Below are positions 60,301-64,000 of a stretch of 64,000 bases of DNA, in pieces. This DNA is from Sipunculus nudus (Eukaryota > Annelida > Sipuncula > Golfingiida > Sipunculidae). Made by a program: the position numbers and the translations under genes. Each line of letters starts with the position of its first letter. The stretch's first letter is position 1. The notes under the pieces are model-generated. The model was not told where the DNA came from. It saw only the letters and a program-made list of their open reading frames with translations, and did not search any database. The stretch spans positions 32,112,008 through 32,176,007 of the forward strand of contig CM049313.1 in NCBI GenBank assembly GCA_026874595.1, written 5' to 3'.

Positions 60301-61162
60301 GGTACCGACATCCAAAACTCATCTTTCAAAAAGTACAGTTTTACATATATTTATATAAACATTTTATATATTCTACTACATTATTAGGCATTGACTATTA
60401 CTAAAGAGTTCATTTATTACCGTCCTTCTTAATTATACCTCTTCACTTGCAAAGGAAATCTCAAACTGCACTCATTCCTACAATGCTGGCACTCGCATAC
60501 AACACAAAATAAAATTGTCTGCAAATTCATGTGAGATCCAGAACAAGGCTTACAGGCCTAATGCGAACCTGTGCAATGGGATATACATCAGTTATAATGC
60601 TTCCATGATAACATGCTTGACCATTATTGGAAAAGTACTTGATAACTTTTCAAATACGTGAATGTTTGACATGTACATGTTCAAAGCATGTACTAAAACA
60701 TTTTAAACCCAAGTACAGGATTTTAAGCCTGTAATAAAACACAAAATCTGTTCAGAGATACCTTGTTGTGCATGTTTCAATGGTTTTGAGGCAAGGAATG
60801 AATGGAGTACGGGTATGTAATTTGACATAAACCTCGCATATGCTAATATCCAGTAAAAAAAGGTGTAGTAAACTCCAGATCCTCCTTTAAAAAAAATATT
60901 TTTTTCCTCCCTACCCGATGAATTTTTTTGGACCAATGTTAGCCCCAACACAGAAATTTTTAAGGATGGCCTGAATAAATACTAGACATGGTGCGAATGC
61001 TTTGCAAATGTTTTCAAATACGAATATGAATATGTACTGCATTAAAAAATTTTATTGCATAAGAATAGGAATTCAGGTAAAAATGAAAGTATTTAAATAC
61101 TAGTGCAGATACTTTCAAAATGTATTCATGAATGCATTCATGAATATATTCTATAATATTAC

Positions 61163-62278
61163 TGTATCCGCCAAAACAGAGTTTTGCAGATACTATGTTT
61201 TCAGCCCACCGCCGCCGCCGCGGCGTAGGTGTCTGGAGAACTTCTCCGTAACCGCTGGGCGGAATTTTACGAAACCCGGGAATATGTTCGGGTCACATGT
61301 GAACTGCTGCGCCCTGATTTTGTTTTGACCTCAGAACTTTCCTCTGCGCTCTGTGTCCGTTTGTGCGTCTGTTTCCACACATAAACCCACATATCTCGGG
61401 GGAACCGTTTGACCGATCAGGAAATTTTTTTTGCACAAATGTAGCCCTTGGAGAGCTTTATAACATACACAAAAATCACTCATATCTCTGCAGTGGTTTG
61501 ACTAATTCACCTGAAATTCGGCATGCGTATACATCCTGGATAGCTTTTCTTATTTTATGACAGGTGGCGCCACCTACATTCACGTTTACGCTGCTGACAT
61601 CCAAGCTCATATCTCGGGAACCTTTTGACCGATTGGGCCAAAATTTTGCATGTGTATAGATCTCACATAGCTCTTTATCATACGCAAAACTGGTGGCGCC
61701 ACCTGCAGCCATTTTTGCACAGCTCCCGTCTATTTGTCTGCCATGGGATAAAATCACTCATATCTCGGCAGTGGTTTAACATATCTGCCTAAAATTTTGC
61801 AGGTTTATACATCCCTGACAGCTCTCTTGATTTTATGACAGGTGGCGCCACCTACATTCACGTTTACGTTGCAGACATCCAAGCACATATCTCGGGAACC
61901 GTTTGACCGATTGGGCCAAAATTTTGCATGTGTATAGTTCTTACATAGCTCTGTATCATACGCAAAACTGGTGGTGCCACCTGCAACCATTTTTGCACAG
62001 CTTCCATCTGTTTGTCTGTCGTGGGCTAAAATCACTCATATACATGTAGTGGTTTGACTTATCTGCCTTAAATTTTGCATATGTATACAACTTGGACAGC
62101 TTTCTGGATTTTGTGGTAGGTAGCGCAACCTACATACACAATTTGGCTGCAGACATCCATGCTAATATGCAACACTTCACTCTATTTCCCCTTGCCACTC
62201 AATCCATGCCTCAATTCACCTGTTCCACTCTGATTTAGGCGGATACACGTAGTCACTTGTCGACTTCCCGTATTCTAG
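61163..62278 (+). mobile_element. R1 element copy 5
   Basis: The head is TGTATCCGCC. The core has fewer 280-bp units than the 16387 copy, one of them shortened near 61470. GGTGGCGCCACC occurs at 61563 and other units carry it or one-base variants. The tail has GGCGGATAC, an imperfect GTAGTC/CGACTTC arm pair, then CCGTATTCTAG. The R2 paralogue reads AATATTATTTTAATAATC, so the insertion left no duplication. The base before the head is C where T is expected. Confidence 0.8.
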
Positions 62279-62551
62279 TTTTAATAATCATTTCAGTTAT
62301 ATTTTATTTTAAAAAATAAATGGCCAAGTCAAAATCTGTGTGACAATGGCACTCCATTTGTTAATAAAATAAATGAAATCAATCCTCTTCCCTGTCTCCA
62401 AAGATACTATCAAAATCATACATAAGCTAAACAACAACAACTCTTAATAAAGCTTATATTTATAACCACACAAAACCAGCATGTGCCTCATTCCCAAATC
62501 ATATTTTTTATCATGTATAACAGCTGAGCGCCGTGACCCATGGGTCCCTTG

Positions 62552-63415
62552 TTTCTATTTTTCATGTATTTTTTCCTAATAATTTTAAGTTTGCCAGATA
62601 ACAGCAGAGGTGTTAGTTTCTCAGGTCTGGTTTCATCTGGTCTCCTAAAACCTGGTGTGTTTATTTCAGTCCCTTCAGGATAACTAGCTCCACACATAAA
62701 AAAACATCTAGCTTCATAGCCACTACCAGCATGTGAGTCAGCTGAGTGTCATGACCCATGGGTCATTTGTTATTTATTTATTTATATTTTTTTAATATCA
62801 TTTGATGAAAGGACCAGATTAATGATTTGCCCTTTTCTGTATGGTCAGTGCTTGGTTCTCAGTCTTTGTGTATAGTAAGGTTGCTACATGCTAGTAATTG
62901 TATAGCTGTTATTGTCGCATGAATGTAGTAATCTTTATTTCTTATACAATGTCTGGTTTGTTTTCAGTGGACCTGCATGTATATATCTATTGTTGCATTG
63001 TTGAGGTTAGTCTCTTTGATTTGCTCTTTCTGTGCCTGCAAGTGTTTCTTGTATGTTGTACCCTTGATGTGCTATGTTAGTGTTCCATGTGCTCTTAAAT
63101 GTTTATAGTAGATTATCTGAACATGGTTTATCCCAAAAATCATCTGTTTAAACATAAATCAAATGTTGACTGTTTGTAAGAAAATTAAAAAAAAAAAACA
63201 AATGTTTATAATTTGTTTTGACCTGGAGAAGTATGAAGATTTTAACATGTTTAAGGTAAATCAGAGGGCAGAAGGTACTGATTGGTGTTTAAGAAATACT
63301 GTTGTCATTTATAAATAAGTTGTGGAATGTGCAAATGCCAAAATGTTTTCCTGATGCATTGTCTGCCATCCACAATATAGATATGTATTCCTAAAGACAT
63401 CTGAGGTTGCCTCAG
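62552..63415 (+). other. Unassigned non-coding DNA
   Basis: A short R2/R3-type tail remnant (GTCAGCTGAGTGTCATGACC, then GGGTCATTTG) ends near 62770. Beyond that I see no repeat family or exon. Open frames are short and unlike GNB5. Confidence 0.5.
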
Positions 63416-63957
63416 TGATTATCAATGCCTGTGAATCATGTTCTCATGGTGATTATAAATGCCTGTGAATCATGTTTTCATGGTGATTAAAAATGCCTGT
63501 GAATCATGTTTTCATGGTGATTATAAATGCCTGTGAATCATGTTTCATGGTGATTATAAATGCCTGTGAATCATGTTCTCATGGTGATTATAAATGCCTG
63601 TGAATCATGTTTTCATGGTGATTATAAATGCCTGTGAATCATATTTTCATGGTGATTATAAATGCCTGTGAATCATGTTCTCATGGTAATTATAAATGCC
63701 TGTGAATCATGTTCTCATGGTGATTATAAATGCCTATGAATCATGTTCTCATGGTGATTATAAATGCCTGTGAATCATGTTCTCATGGTGATTATAAATG
63801 CCTGTGAATCATGTTTTCATGGTGATTATAAATGCCTGTGAATCATGTTCTCATGGTGATTATAAATGCCTGTGAATCATGTTCTCATGGTGATTATAAA
63901 TGCCTGTGAATCATGTTCTCATGGTGATTATAAATGCCTGTGAATCATGTTCCCATG
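63416..63957 (+). repeat. 34-bp minisatellite, 16 copies
   Basis: The unit contains ATGCCTGTGAATCATG, then TTCTCATGG and TGATTATAA. Sixteen tandem copies differ at only a few positions. One copy is 33 bp (CATGTTTCATGG) and the last ends TTCCCATGG. There is no spacer structure, so it is not a CRISPR array. 34 is not divisible by three and stops occur in each frame. Confidence 0.97.
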
Positions 63958-64000
63958 GCCGTTAGGCAACACTATGTATAATGTGTTTCAGTATACTTGC

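Larger units (their letters stand above)
56012..60971. mobile_element. TIR element with TGA target duplication (4960 bp)
   Basis: The ends GGCCATCCTTAAAAA and inverse extend to about 33 bp with one mismatch. TGA flanks both sides (56009-56011 and 60972-60974), and intact R2 copies have a single AAACTGAATAAATACC. A 3-bp duplication and GGCC ends suggest the PIF/Harbinger group, though TGA is not its usual TTA/TAA. Native parts (56012-57123 and about 60300-60971) lack a transposase. The middle is a minus-strand R4 holding an R2. Part of repeat L lies at 60310-60560. Confidence 0.78.
55905..62551 (+). mobile_element. R2 3' part split by a TIR element and an R1 element
   Basis: The R2 pieces 55905-56011, 60972-61162 and 62279-62551 join in order. 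Comparison with 20989-21664 shows nothing missing at the first two joins except a small internal deletion near 62316. The tail has GAGCGCCGTGACCCATGGG and CCCTTG. Confidence 0.75.

Noticed and set aside
62960-63010. Possible next GNB5 exon after TTTTCAG near 62967
   Set aside because: The translation does not resemble the expected GLDNK continuation in any phase.
63416-63957. CRISPR-like regular repeats
   Set aside because: Units are directly adjacent without variable spacers, in eukaryotic DNA; it is a minisatellite.

Overview
This is animal nuclear DNA: AT-rich, full of interspersed repeats, with spliced exons and no bacterial gene organisation. The only host gene I can identify is on the + strand. 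Three exons (24048-24184, 28767-28808, 38352-38428) join in phase and encode the first part of the WD40 propeller of a G-protein beta-5 subunit (GNB5). The start of the gene and the later blades were not found here. The repeats resemble the 'pearl'/Helentron-like elements of bivalve molluscs, and a DIRS retrotransposon is present, so a mollusc, probably a bivalve, is my best guess. That part is inference.

Layout. 1-24047: repeats and non-coding DNA upstream of the first visible exon, including a 4133-bp tandem duplication that looks perfect (3450-11715), R1, R2, R3 and R7 repeats, and short hairpins. 24048-28808: GNB5 exons 1 and 2 with an intron of R6 and R3 repeats. 28809-38351: an intron holding a nearly complete but decayed DIRS-type tyrosine-recombinase retrotransposon (29324-34816), followed by R6 and R1 repeats. 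38352-38428: third exon. 38429-64000: intron or downstream DNA, almost entirely nested transposons, ending in a 34-bp minisatellite (63416-63957).

Repeat names used here are mine. R1: head GTATCCGCC, tail TATTCTAG. R2: head TTAGCTCAGCTGAC, tail CCCTTG. R3: R2-like head and tail with a ~332-bp tandem core. R4: head AGCCCTCAGCC, tail TATTCTAG. R5: head TATGCCCCCGCC, tail ATCTAG. R6: head GTATCCCC. R7: head AGCGAACCTGTGAGC. R1-R5 share one plan: the head motif recurs inverted near the 3' end, a small hairpin follows, then CTAG or CTTG, and the flanking bases are T|T with no target duplication. This fits non-autonomous Helitron2/Helentron-type elements. R1, R3, R4, R6 and R7 also share an internal module in which TATCTC is followed 80-84 bp later by the palindrome GGTGGCGCCACC.

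Because copies interrupt one another, intact paralogues serve as empty sites. They define several DNA transposons with target duplications (an hAT-like element at 45893-51171, a TGA-flanked element at 56012-60971, a 1760-bp TIR element at 43979-45738) and a four-layer nest (R2 inside R4 inside R5 inside a long R2 copy) at 51172-55229. No intact transposase, Rep/helicase or other complete protein gene was found. All identities were read by eye without database searches.
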